Positions 6,360-13,619 of a DNA stretch of 13,619 nucleotides are shown piece after piece (the stretch's first letter is position 1; each line of letters starts with the position of its first letter). Below the pieces are notes generated by a model. That model worked only from the letters and a program-made list of their open reading frames with translations, was not told the DNA's origin and made no database searches. The position numbers and the translations under genes were made by a program. Source of the DNA: Lachnospiraceae bacterium (GTDB lineage Bacteria; Bacillota; Clostridia; Lachnospirales; Lachnospiraceae); contig JAAVAG010000219.1 in assembly GCA_014804185.1 (NCBI GenBank), positions 1 through 13,619 of the forward strand, read 5' to 3'.

Positions 6360-8334
6360 AGCTGCAGCAGGGTTTCTCACATTCTTTCTGGCGGTTACTC
6401 TGTTTGCCTGCGGATTTCAGGGTATCTTGCTCAGTGTCCTGGGCAGAAATGATCCATATTGCTCTCTGACGGAAGTGCTGGGCGGCGACTATGAAAACAC
6501 GAGGAATTTCAGGAAACATGTGTCTGAATGCTTGAATGATCTGATCCGTATGGCCGTGGGAGAATCGCAGCAGTGGCCTGTGAGTATGGAGCAGGATGAA
6601 AACCTGCTCTATGAAGTATGCTATGAGGGAAGAGTTCTGTACACAAATAAGAAGGATTTGTCAAAATATGTGATAAAAGGAATACAACTTGAGGGGTATA
6701 ATTTTCTGCTGTGGTTTAACGGTTCCACCGTACGGATTTTCAAGGACGGGGATGAAATAGAGGTGTACGGGGACGAGTATTACGGGAAGGATTCCCAATG
6801 GGACGTGCCGGGCTACAAAAATCGCATTGCAGGAGCATACGAGCAAAAAGTCAGCGTATACATGGCGGTGCGTCAGATACCTCAGCAGTATTATGATGTG
6901 GTGGAGTTAAACGGTTATAAGCGCACGGTCAGCGAGTGGTATTTACTGAGTCAGCGGATCGCACAGTCAGTAAAAGTGCTTTATGCTGATGTGGTCTGCA
7001 TCTGTATCAGCGCGATCCTGCTGTTGGGGTATCTGCTGCTGAAAAAGGACAAGCGACGGGTCGATGAGGCGGCGGCAGTGCTGCTTGGACGAATCTGGGT
7101 TGAAGCCAAGATGCTCGCGCTGATTCTCCTTGCGGCGCTTTTGCTGGCAGTGCAGAACGGTATTCCGTGGAGAGCGCCGCAAAGCCGCGTAATTCTGCCG
7201 ACGCTGATCTGGGTTATATATTTTATTGTGCTTGACTGTAAGAGAAATAAAGACATGTGGAGACGTGGACTGTGCGTCCGGGCGCTGCGTCTGTATCGGA
7301 CAGAACTGCGACAGATGCCGATTTCCAGACAGATGATATGTCGGTGTATTCCTCCTGCCTTTATCAGCCTGCTTCTTTGTGTGGCTTTTTGGGGGCTGGT
7401 GCTTCGGTTGGGACAGCCTTACCTGCTCGTATTCGCACTGCTGATCACAGGGACACTTGGGGTTGTATTTTTTATGTACATGTATTGGCAGCAGCAACTG
7501 GCCAGAGAACTGGATTTGCTGGCGCAGCGCATGGCTGCCGTGAGAGGCGGTGATTACAGCGGCGTCTGCGCAGTGGCGTCCGATTCCATTCTGGCGGAAA
7601 TGGCGCGGGATCTGGAGGATATCAGACAGGGAACGGAAACGGCTTTGGAGCAGCAGATCCAGAGTCAGCGAATGAAAGTGGAACTGGTGGCCAATGTCTC
7701 CCATGATATCAAGACGCCGCTGACCTCCATTATCAGCTATGTGCAGCTTTTGAAAGCGGAAGAGGGACTGGAGGAGCACGTGAAGGATTATGTCAGGATA
7801 CTGGACGAGAAATCCCAGCGGCTCAGGAACATGGTGCAGGATGTGTTCGAAATCAGCAAAGCGGCCTCCGGGCAGCTTACGGTGAATATGGAAACACTGG
7901 ATTTCAGCAAGCTTCTGCGGCAGACGCTGGCGGATATGGATGAGCAGATTCAGGGCAGCCGTGTGACGGTAAAAGCGGAGATACCACAGCAGGAGGTACT
8001 GATCCAGGGAGATGGGGAAAAGTTGTATCGGGTCTTCCAGAATCTCATTCAGAATGCACTGAAATATTCCCTGGAGGGTTCCAGGGTTTATGTCACGCTG
8101 TCGACGGATGACTCCATGGCGGCTGCAAGCGTGAAAAATACATCCCGGGACGAAATTGATTCCGGAAAGGACTTTACAGAACGGTTCGTCCGTGGGGACG
8201 CGAGCAGGACGGACGGCGGGAGCGGTCTGGGACTTTCCATAGCCCGCAGTTTTACAGAAGCCTGCGGAGGCAGTTTTGAGCTGGAAACCATAGCGGACTT
8301 GTTTATGGTAACAGTCTCTTTCGGTATCGTTTGA
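6334..8334 (+). CDS. VanS-like membrane sensor histidine kinase
   Basis: The partner kinase, 666 residues. One membrane segment (about 10-36) precedes an extracellular region of about 175 residues, followed by up to five more membrane segments between about 216 and 384 and a linker helix. The catalytic part has the H-box SHDIKTPLTSI with phospho-accepting H457, the N-box QNLIQNALKYS (about 569-579) and the G2 loop GGSGLGLSIA (about 628-637). The usual DxGxG G1 motif is replaced by SVKNTSRDEID followed by FTERFVRGDAS, a pattern I know from Firmicute VanS-like kinases. The start is a TTG at 6334: no in-frame ATG exists until well past the first membrane segment, and GGTGGTG lies 6 bases upstream. 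It overlaps the regulator gene by 26 bases, implying translational coupling. The multi-helix membrane core is larger than in classic VanS. The signal is unknown. Confidence 0.93.
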   Translation: MDTKWKKCRAAAGFLTFFLAVTLFACGFQGILLSVLGRNDPYCSLTEVLGGDYENTRNFRKHVSECLNDLIRMAVGESQQWPVSMEQDENLLYEVCYEGRVLYTNKKDLSKYVIKGIQLEGYNFLLWFNGSTVRIFKDGDEIEVYGDEYYGKDSQWDVPGYKNRIAGAYEQKVSVYMAVRQIPQQYYDVVELNGYKRTVSEWYLLSQRIAQSVKVLYADVVCICISAILLLGYLLLKKDKRRVDEAAAVLLGRIWVEAKMLALILLAALLLAVQNGIPWRAPQSRVILPTLIWVIYFIVLDCKRNKDMWRRGLCVRALRLYRTELRQMPISRQMICRCIPPAFISLLLCVAFWGLVLRLGQPYLLVFALLITGTLGVVFFMYMYWQQQLARELDLLAQRMAAVRGGDYSGVCAVASDSILAEMARDLEDIRQGTETALEQQIQSQRMKVELVANVSHDIKTPLTSIISYVQLLKAEEGLEEHVKDYVRILDEKSQRLRNMVQDVFEISKAASGQLTVNMETLDFSKLLRQTLADMDEQIQGSRVTVKAEIPQQEVLIQGDGEKLYRVFQNLIQNALKYSLEGSRVYVTLSTDDSMAAASVKNTSRDEIDSGKDFTERFVRGDASRTDGGSGLGLSIARSFTEACGGSFELETIADLFMVTVSFGIV

Positions 8335-8360
8335 CAAACGGACATTATAGAAAGAAAAGA

Positions 8361-8397
8361 AAGATACGCCGAATCATTATCTGGCGTATTTTTTCTT
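8361..8397. terminator. Intrinsic terminator after the two-component operon
   Basis: ATACGCC (8364-8370) pairs with GGCGTAT (8383-8389) around a 12-base loop, followed by a run of six T (8389-8394). The A-rich left flank can pair with the T-run through one G-T wobble. It lies 29 bases after the kinase stop codon and separates the two-component operon from the YitT gene. Confidence 0.85.
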
Positions 8398-8437
8398 TGC
8401 ATTTTGCTATGAAATGTGAGAGAATGGGCAATATAGG

Positions 8438-8450
8438 GTGCATGATGCAC
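8438..8450. promoter_or_regulatory. Perfect palindrome upstream of the YitT gene, candidate operator
   Basis: GTGCAT, G, ATGCAC: a perfect 13-bp inverted repeat with a single central base. It lies 30 bases ahead of the YitT start, between the terminator of the previous operon and the GGAGGGAA ribosome binding site. A weak promoter may lie just upstream (TTGCTA at 8404-8409 with CAATAT at 8429-8434, spacing 19). The binding factor is unknown. Confidence 0.35.
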
Positions 8451-8480
8451 GGGGATGGCAAAAGCGGAGGGAACAAAGAA

Positions 8481-9347
8481 ATGCATACGGAAAATAAAAT
8501 TATGGCGGAAGTCAGGGAATATGTGATCCTGACGTTTGCCACAGTGCTATTGGTGATCGGGACTTATCTGTTCAAGTTTCCCAATCACTTCTCTTTTGGC
8601 GGTGTGGCCGGTATAGCGGTCATCCTGGCGGATTTTGTGCCGCTGTCGGCGGCAACTCTGTCATTTATTATGAATATGGCTCTGTTAGTGGTTGGGTTTA
8701 TTTTTCTGGGAAAGGGATTCGGAGTAAAGACCGTATATGTTACAGTTCTGAATTCCGTGCTTTTGAGCGCGTCGGAGGCGCTGTTTCCTATGAGCGGGCC
8801 GATCACGGATGAGCCTGTGCTGGAGATGATCTTTGCCATTATCCTTCAGGCGGTGAGTTCGGCGATTCTGTTTGACATAGGCGCTTCCAGCGGCGGTACG
8901 GATATCATAGCGATGATCATCAAGAAGTTTTCCAGTTTTGATATCGGAACGGCCCTGCTGATGGTGGATGTGGCCGTGGTAGTGGCCTCCTGCCTGGTGT
9001 TTGATGCGGTTACGGGTCTCTGCTCGCTGTGCGGCCTGATGGCCAAATCGCTGGTGATCGACAACGTGATCGCCAATCTGAATCTGCATAAGTGTTTTAC
9101 CATCATCTGCGACCATCCGGATCCGATCTGTGAGTACATCAACGATTCGCTGGTGCGCAGCGCAACGCTTTACAAGGCGGAGGGAGCCTATACACATGCC
9201 TCCAAGACGGTGATCATCACGATCCTCAGCCGGAAACAGGCCGTGCAGCTTCGGAAATTTATACAGTCATGTGAGCCCACAGCATTTATTACCATCACCA
9301 ACAGCAGTGAAATTATCGGAAAAGGATTCCGGGGATTCAACAGATAA
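8481..9347 (+). CDS. YitT family membrane protein (DUF161-like plus DUF2179)
   Basis: A 288-residue integral membrane protein of the YitT family, whose biochemical function is not established. About five hydrophobic segments fill residues 13-190, with the family landmark FDIGASSGGTDIIAMIIKK (about 131-149). A cytoplasmic C-terminal domain of the DUF2179 type follows (about 205-288: YTHASKTVIITILSRKQ, then TAFITITNSSEIIGKGF). I use the ATG at 8481, because GGAGGGAA (8466-8473) sits at correct distance and the first membrane helix then follows a short polar N-terminus. A TTG at 8331 would also be in frame, but translation from there would cross the terminator hairpin and overlap the kinase gene. 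It is the first gene of a tightly spaced rightward group; the next gene starts 23 bases after its stop. Confidence 0.92.
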   Translation: MHTENKIMAEVREYVILTFATVLLVIGTYLFKFPNHFSFGGVAGIAVILADFVPLSAATLSFIMNMALLVVGFIFLGKGFGVKTVYVTVLNSVLLSASEALFPMSGPITDEPVLEMIFAIILQAVSSAILFDIGASSGGTDIIAMIIKKFSSFDIGTALLMVDVAVVVASCLVFDAVTGLCSLCGLMAKSLVIDNVIANLNLHKCFTIICDHPDPICEYINDSLVRSATLYKAEGAYTHASKTVIITILSRKQAVQLRKFIQSCEPTAFITITNSSEIIGKGFRGFNR

Positions 9348-9370
9348 AACGAGAGGCGAAGGCGTAAGTT

Positions 9371-10507
9371 ATGGGCATCCGTGTAATACTTACATCCATT
9401 GCCATGGCTTTTGCAGTGATATCCGGCCTGCAGGCGGGGGGATTTCAGACGGTGTTGAGGAGCGTTCCCGCGGATATAGCTGTTCTCTGCCGGGCAATGG
9501 AGCAAAGAACGGAGGAAGCAGCGGAGAAGATTGACGCTCTTCTGGAGGAAAAACGGAACGAACCCGTTACCATCACTATTTCGGCGGCGGGGGACGTCTC
9601 ACTGGGAAATCTGCAAGTCCACGGGTATGAGAGAACGTTCCGGCAGATGTATGACCAGCAGGAGCCGTCCTATTTTTTCAGGAATGTAAAGCCTGTTTTT
9701 GAAGAGGACGACATGACCATCGTCAACTTTGAGGGAGTGCTGACGTTCTGCGACGAACGCGTGGAAAAGACGTTCAACATAAAAGGCGATCCGGAATATG
9801 TTTACATATTGAACGAGGGAAGTGTGGAGGCTGTCAGTTTTGGCAATAACCATCGCATGGATTATGGGCAGCAGAGCTGCGACGATACAGTGGCGGCCTT
9901 TGAGGAAGCGGGGGTTGTATGGGCTTATGACACTTATCTGGGATACTATGAGGTAAAAGGACTGACGGTTGGATTTGTGTCCGTGAACGAGCACTATGAC
10001 GGCAGAGCGGTGGAGAAGTTTTTGGAGGACGGGCTCCGGCAGCTTCGGGAGAACGGCGCGGATCTGGTGCTCGCATGCTGTCACTGGGGTGCGGAAGGGC
10101 ATTACGAGATCAATGCGTATCAGGCGGAATTGGGCAGAAAATGCATTGACTGGGGAGCGGATCTGGTGCTGGGACACCATCCTCATGTGCTGCAGGGCAT
10201 AGATGTCTATAAGGGGAAATATATTGTATACAGCTTGGGCAATTTCTGCTATGGCGGTCATCGTAATCCGTCGGATAAGGACACTATGATATTCCAGCAA
10301 ACTTTCACCTTTGTGAGGGGAGAGAAACAGGAGGATGCCAATATCAGGATCATCCCCTGTTCCATAAGTTCCGTGAAAAACCGCAATAATTTTCAGCCCA
10401 CTCCGGCGGAAGGGGAAGAGGCGCAGCGGATTATCGAAAAGATCAATAAATGCAGCGAAAAGTTTGGGGTCAGGTTTGATTATGACGGATACCTGGCGGA
10501 TGGCTGA
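9371..10507 (+). CDS. CapA-like metallophosphoesterase-fold protein with N-terminal membrane anchor
   Basis: A 378-residue protein of the CapA (poly-gamma-glutamate synthesis, PgsA) family, a calcineurin-like metallophosphoesterase fold. An N-terminal hydrophobic stretch (about 4-22) is probably a membrane anchor, then a charged helical linker (about 40-62) leads to the catalytic domain outside the cell. Metal-binding motifs run in the expected order: SAAGDVSLG (D75), VNFEGVL (N119, E121), SFGNNH (N160, H161), CCHWG (H238) and GHHPHVLQG (H269, H270, H272), followed by YSLGNF. The ribosome binding site is GAAGG, 8 bases from the ATG. No pgsB or pgsC homologue is beside it, so a role in poly-glutamate capsule synthesis cannot be assumed; it may act on another envelope phosphoester or amide. 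The next gene begins 20 bases after its stop. Confidence 0.9.
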   Translation: MGIRVILTSIAMAFAVISGLQAGGFQTVLRSVPADIAVLCRAMEQRTEEAAEKIDALLEEKRNEPVTITISAAGDVSLGNLQVHGYERTFRQMYDQQEPSYFFRNVKPVFEEDDMTIVNFEGVLTFCDERVEKTFNIKGDPEYVYILNEGSVEAVSFGNNHRMDYGQQSCDDTVAAFEEAGVVWAYDTYLGYYEVKGLTVGFVSVNEHYDGRAVEKFLEDGLRQLRENGADLVLACCHWGAEGHYEINAYQAELGRKCIDWGADLVLGHHPHVLQGIDVYKGKYIVYSLGNFCYGGHRNPSDKDTMIFQQTFTFVRGEKQEDANIRIIPCSISSVKNRNNFQPTPAEGEEAQRIIEKINKCSEKFGVRFDYDGYLADG

Positions 10508-10527
10508 CCGTGGAAAGGAGAAGAAAA

Positions 10528-11664
10528 ATGGAAAAAAGAAAAATGGACAGGCTGGGGGAGGAGATATCTCTCCTGGGATTCGGATGTATGCGGTTTCCGG
10601 TGGCGGAGGACGGAAAGATCGACCGTAAGCAGGCGGAGAAAATGCTGGACCGGGCTTATGCGGCGGGCGTCAATTATTTTGATACGGCCTATCCCTATCA
10701 CAACGGCGAAAGCGAAGTGTTTGTGGGTGAGGCGATGAAAAAATACGACAGAAATTCTTTTTATCTGGCTACAAAACTGCCGTCCTGGATGGTAAATTCT
10801 GTGGAGGATGCCGAAAAGTGCTTTGCCACACAGCTTGAGCGGCTGCAGACAGATTATATTGATTTCTATCTGCTGCACGCCATGAACAGGGACAGTTGGA
10901 ATAAGATGGTAAAGCTGGGCGTGGTGGAATACTGTGAGCGGCTGCAGAGGGAGGGGAAAATCCGCCATTTCGGATTTTCGTTCCATGATTCCTATGAAGC
11001 TTTTGAGCAGATCCTCAATTACCGGAATTGGGACTTCTGTCAGATTCAGCTGAATTATATGGACGTAAATGAACAGGCCGGTATGCGGGGATATAAGCTG
11101 GCGGAGGAGAAAAACGTGCCGCTGGTTATTATGGAGCCGGTAAAGGGCGGCTCTCTGGCGGCTTTTGCGGAGGATATCACCGCAAGACTGCGCAGTCTGG
11201 ATCCGCAGGCCAGCACGGCATCCTTTGCCCTGAGATGGGTGGGGAGCCTGCCCAATGTGAAAGTGGTTCTCAGCGGAATGTCCAACATGGAGCAGGTGGA
11301 GGACAACCTGAAGACCTTTGGCGATTTCAGGCCGCTTTCGGAGCAGGAGAGCCGGGTCATTGACGAGATTGTGGAGACCATCAACGGCAGGGTGCAGAAC
11401 GGCTGCACCGGATGCCGGTACTGCATGCCGTGTCCGGCCGGGGTGGATATTCCCCGCAATTTCCGGATCTGGAATACTTACCATATGTATCAGAATTACA
11501 ATATGGTAAAGGGAGGCTGGGAAGGAGGCATCGCGGACGAGGCAAAGGCAAAGAACTGCATCAAGTGCGGTAAATGCGAGAAAATCTGCCCGCAGAAGCT
11601 GTCTATCCGGGCGGATCTGGAGAGAGTGCAGGAAGATCTGGATAAAAAGGAAATGATTTTTTGA
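10528..11664 (+). CDS. Aldo/keto reductase with C-terminal two-cluster ferredoxin domain
   Basis: A 378-residue soluble oxidoreductase. The N-terminal barrel (about 1-285) carries the aldo/keto reductase tetrad: D52 and Y57 in YFDTAYPYHNG, K83 in LATKLP, and H117 in YLLHAMN. The C-terminus holds two cysteine clusters, C293-x2-C296-x2-C299-x2-C302-P and C344-x2-C347-x2-C350-x3-C354-P, which suggest two [4Fe-4S] centres. This fused family is common in anaerobic Clostridia and may exchange electrons between ferredoxin and a nicotinamide cofactor or substrate; the substrate is unknown. I start at the ATG at 10528 because AAAGGAGAA (10514-10522) lies just ahead of it; an in-frame GTG at 10510 would place that site inside the coding region. 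It sits between capA-like and galK genes, but nothing in the sequence shows a sugar substrate. Confidence 0.93.
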   Translation: MEKRKMDRLGEEISLLGFGCMRFPVAEDGKIDRKQAEKMLDRAYAAGVNYFDTAYPYHNGESEVFVGEAMKKYDRNSFYLATKLPSWMVNSVEDAEKCFATQLERLQTDYIDFYLLHAMNRDSWNKMVKLGVVEYCERLQREGKIRHFGFSFHDSYEAFEQILNYRNWDFCQIQLNYMDVNEQAGMRGYKLAEEKNVPLVIMEPVKGGSLAAFAEDITARLRSLDPQASTASFALRWVGSLPNVKVVLSGMSNMEQVEDNLKTFGDFRPLSEQESRVIDEIVETINGRVQNGCTGCRYCMPCPAGVDIPRNFRIWNTYHMYQNYNMVKGGWEGGIADEAKAKNCIKCGKCEKICPQKLSIRADLERVQEDLDKKEMIF

Positions 11665-11710
11665 GAAAGGAATCCCGTCAGCGCAGGAACCGGGGGAAAG
11701 GAAAAGAAAG

Positions 11711-12874
11711 ATGAAAGAGAAAGTATTGGAAAAATTTGCCGAAATATTCGGAAATACGGACGGTGTGAAAGCATATTTCGCACCGGGGCGGGTGAATCTG
11801 ATCGGAGAGCATACGGACTATAACGGGGGACATGTATTCCCCTGCGCCCTGACCATTGGCACATATGGTGCGGCTAGGAAAAGAGAGGACAATAAACTCA
11901 GATTTTATTCCATGAATTTTGAAAAACTGGGCGTGATCGAGTCTTCGCTGGAAGAACTGCAGCCTGATAAGGGAGCGGACTGGACAAACTATCCGAAAGG
12001 GGTTATATGGGCTTTCGGCGAGAGAGGAATGAAAGTTCCCTGCGGTATGGATCTGCTGCTGTGCGGCAATATCCCCAATGGTTCCGGATTGTCTTCCTCC
12101 GCCTCCGTGGAGGTGCTGACGGGATTTATTCTGCGCGATATGTTTGGATTCGAGGTGACAAATCAGGATCTGGCGCTGATCGGGCAGTTTTCCGAAAATA
12201 AATATAACGGTGTAAACTGCGGCATTATGGATCAGTTTGCCATCGCCATGGGCAAAAAGGATCATGCCATTTTCCTGGATACGGCGGATCTGTCCTATAC
12301 CTATGCCCCGGTTCTGCTGGAGGGAGCAAAGATCGTTATCGCCTGCAGCAACAAAAAACGCGGCCTGGGGGACTCCAAGTATAACGAGAGACGCAGCGAG
12401 TGTGAGGAAGCGCTGGCAGAACTGCAGAAAGTGAAAGAGATCCGCACCCTAGGAGAATTAAGCGAGCAGGAATTTGAGGAAAGTAAAGACGCCATAGGCA
12501 GCAGCGTCCGCGTGCGCAGGGCCAGGCATGCGGTGTATGAGAACCAGAGAACCGTCAAGGCGGTGCAGGCGCTGAAGGAGAACGATATCACGCTGTTCGG
12601 ACAGCTGATGAACGCCTCCCATGTATCTCTGCGGGACGACTATGAAGTGACGGGCATTGAACTGGACACGCTGGTGGAAGAAGCCTGGAATGTGGAGGGC
12701 GTTATCGGATCCCGCATGACCGGGGCAGGCTTCGGCGGCTGTACAGTCAGCATCGTGAAAGACCAGGCGATCCCTGCCTTTATTGAGAAAGTGGGGACCG
12801 CTTATCAGGAGAAAATAGGTTATGCGGCGGATTTCTATGTGGTGGAGATCGGCGGCGGGCCGACGGTTCTGTAA
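11711..12874 (+). CDS. galK: Galactokinase
   Basis: Phosphorylates alpha-D-galactose with ATP to galactose-1-phosphate, the first committed step of the Leloir pathway, in the cytoplasm. The 387-residue length is typical for this GHMP kinase. The galactokinase signature GRVNLIGEHTDYNGG is at 26-40, with catalytic R27. The ATP-binding loop GNIPNGSGLSSSASVEV is at about 119-134, the catalytic base D174 lies in NCGIMDQFAIAMG, and the third GHMP motif SRMTGAGFGGCTVS is at about 334-347. The 147-residue distance between R27 and D174 equals that of Lactococcus galactokinase as I recall it. An AAAGGA site lies upstream of the ATG. It is 46 bases after the reductase and 43 before galT, so co-transcription is likely. 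Confidence 0.97.
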   Translation: MKEKVLEKFAEIFGNTDGVKAYFAPGRVNLIGEHTDYNGGHVFPCALTIGTYGAARKREDNKLRFYSMNFEKLGVIESSLEELQPDKGADWTNYPKGVIWAFGERGMKVPCGMDLLLCGNIPNGSGLSSSASVEVLTGFILRDMFGFEVTNQDLALIGQFSENKYNGVNCGIMDQFAIAMGKKDHAIFLDTADLSYTYAPVLLEGAKIVIACSNKKRGLGDSKYNERRSECEEALAELQKVKEIRTLGELSEQEFEESKDAIGSSVRVRRARHAVYENQRTVKAVQALKENDITLFGQLMNASHVSLRDDYEVTGIELDTLVEEAWNVEGVIGSRMTGAGFGGCTVSIVKDQAIPAFIEKVGTAYQEKIGYAADFYVVEIGGGPTVL

Positions 12875-12917
12875 AGTCAGGCGTCGGCAGATTGACGGAA
12901 AGGCGGGATAAATATTT

Positions 12918-13619
12918 ATGATACAGGATGAGATACGGGAATTGGTTGGATACGGGCTGCGCACGGGACTGGTGGAACCGGAGGATGAGATTTACACGGT
13001 GAACCGCCTGCTGGAACTGTTTGGTCTGGACAGCGCGGAGGCGGAGGAGAAGCCCGGGCCATGCGAATGTGAAACTTCATGCGGCTGCGGGGAAGATTCC
13101 GGGTCCTGCGGCTGCGGGGAGGAGCCCGGACAGTGCGCCTGCGGGGAGGCATTCGATCTGGAGAGGACGCTGGGCCGACTGGTGGATTACGCCTGCAGCC
13201 AGGGCATTATGACGGAAAGCAGTATTGTATACAGGGATTTGTTCGATACCAAAATTATGGGGCTGCTGATGCCGCGTCCCAGCCAGGTGATCCGCAAATT
13301 CCGGGAGATTTATCGGGAACAGTCTCCCAGGGCGGCCACCGACTATTATTATAAATTCAGCCAGGATTCCGACTATATCCGTCGTTACCGCATCGCGAAG
13401 GATATGAAATGGGTGGCGGAGACGCCTTACGGAGATCTGGATATCACCATCAATCTCTCCAAGCCGGAGAAAGATCCCAAGGCCATCGCCGCGGCAAAGA
13501 ACGCAAAACAGTCCGGGTATCCCAAATGCCTGCTCTGTTGGGAGAACGAGGGATATGCGGGCAGGGTGAACCATCCCGCCAGACAGAACCACAGAATCAT
13601 CCCGGTGACGATAAACGGC
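12918..13619 (+). CDS. galT: Galactose-1-phosphate uridylyltransferase, Firmicute family 2, N-terminal part (runs off right edge)
   Basis: Transfers UMP from UDP-glucose to galactose-1-phosphate, giving UDP-galactose and glucose-1-phosphate, and follows galK as expected. The 234 visible codons match the Firmicute GalT2 type: opening MIQDEIRELVGYGLRTGLVE, then RDLFDTKIMGLLMPRPSQVI, TDYYYKFSQDSDYIRRYRI, DLDITINLSKPEKDPKAIA and YPKCLLCWENEGYAGRVNHP. The active-site histidine motif lies beyond the edge. The oddity is at residues 45-77: in the variable linker between the first helical part and the LERTLGRLVDYA helix, there are eight cysteines as four C-x-C pairs (49/51, 55/57, 64/66, 73/75). I do not recall such an insert in this family. 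The start ATG at 12918 follows an AAAGGCGGG-like site by about 10 bases. Confidence 0.93.
   Translation, partial: MIQDEIRELVGYGLRTGLVEPEDEIYTVNRLLELFGLDSAEAEEKPGPCECETSCGCGEDSGSCGCGEEPGQCACGEAFDLERTLGRLVDYACSQGIMTESSIVYRDLFDTKIMGLLMPRPSQVIRKFREIYREQSPRAATDYYYKFSQDSDYIRRYRIAKDMKWVAETPYGDLDITINLSKPEKDPKAIAAAKNAKQSGYPKCLLCWENEGYAGRVNHPARQNHRIIPVTING
13050..13148 (+). repeat. Cysteine-rich tandem repeat inside galT
   Basis: Codons 45-77 of galT encode a run of imperfect 9-residue units of the form C-x-C-G-E-[DE]-x-G-x, three in close register (C55, C64, C73) plus a leading pair at C49/C51. At DNA level the units are about 27 bases, with TGCGGCTGCGGGGA appearing twice almost unchanged. The pattern suggests expansion of a short repeat. 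Confidence 0.75.

Noticed and set aside
6967..8337. Long open frame on the minus strand antisense to the histidine kinase (456 codons)
   Set aside because: It lies wholly opposite a well-supported kinase gene. Its product is rich in His, Gln and Arg with no recognisable family and no ribosome binding site, so it is a codon-bias shadow.
8331..8480. 50-residue N-terminal extension of the YitT protein from a TTG
   Set aside because: It would run through the terminator hairpin and overlap the kinase stop. The added residues are polar and basic without homology, and the ATG at 8481 has a strong ribosome binding site.
10480..11484. Minus-strand frame opposite the aldo/keto reductase (334 codons)
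   Set aside because: It is antisense to a gene with an intact catalytic tetrad and eight cluster cysteines, with no family resemblance of its own.
13079..13354. Alternative reading frame of about 91 codons within galT
   Set aside because: It is out of frame with galT, whose frame gives continuous family motifs to the window edge. The alternative arises from the Gly/Cys-rich repeat.

Overview
The window looks like a chromosomal segment of a low-to-mid GC Firmicute, most likely a Lachnospiraceae-type Clostridium (an inference from protein style only). The signs are strong AGGAGG-like ribosome binding sites, a VanR/VanS-like two-component pair, a YitT/DUF2179 membrane protein, a ferredoxin-fused aldo/keto reductase and the Firmicute-type (family 2) GalT. 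No rRNA, tRNA, CRISPR array, transposase or phage gene was seen. No stretch of more than about 225 bases lacks a gene, so coding density is that of ordinary chromosome.

Layout from left to right. (1) The N-terminal 99 codons of a LytTR/AgrA-type response regulator run leftward off the window edge, behind a good promoter. (2) Divergent from it, a rightward pair encodes an MBOAT O-acyltransferase (AlgI/DltB type) and a membrane-anchored SGNH-fold partner; together they probably add acyl groups to a cell-surface polymer. (3) A LysR-type regulator is followed by metY (O-acetylhomoserine sulfhydrylase), with a promoter and a near-perfect palindrome between them. (4) A response regulator/histidine kinase operon follows. 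It has PhoB-like tandem 11-bp boxes just upstream of a -10 element, a 26-base overlap between the two genes, and a clear intrinsic terminator at its end. (5) Five tightly packed rightward genes make a probable operon: a YitT-family membrane protein, a CapA-like metallophosphoesterase, an aldo/keto reductase with a C-terminal 2x[4Fe-4S] ferredoxin domain, galK, and galT, which runs off the right edge.

How they work together: galK and galT are consecutive Leloir-pathway steps (galactose to galactose-1-phosphate, then to UDP-galactose with release of glucose-1-phosphate). MetY assimilates sulfide or methanethiol into homocysteine or methionine, probably under the adjacent LysR protein. MBOAT, SGNH and CapA-like proteins all act at the envelope. 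The two-component pair senses something outside the cell, but no obvious target operon such as an ABC transporter lies beside it.

Most of the window is conventional. The most unusual items are a cysteine-rich insert of four regularly spaced C-x-C motifs in the N-terminal part of GalT, the tandem-repeat promoter of the two-component operon (which also corrects the regulator's start), and the stand-alone acylation pair. I found nothing that by itself proves a new biological system.
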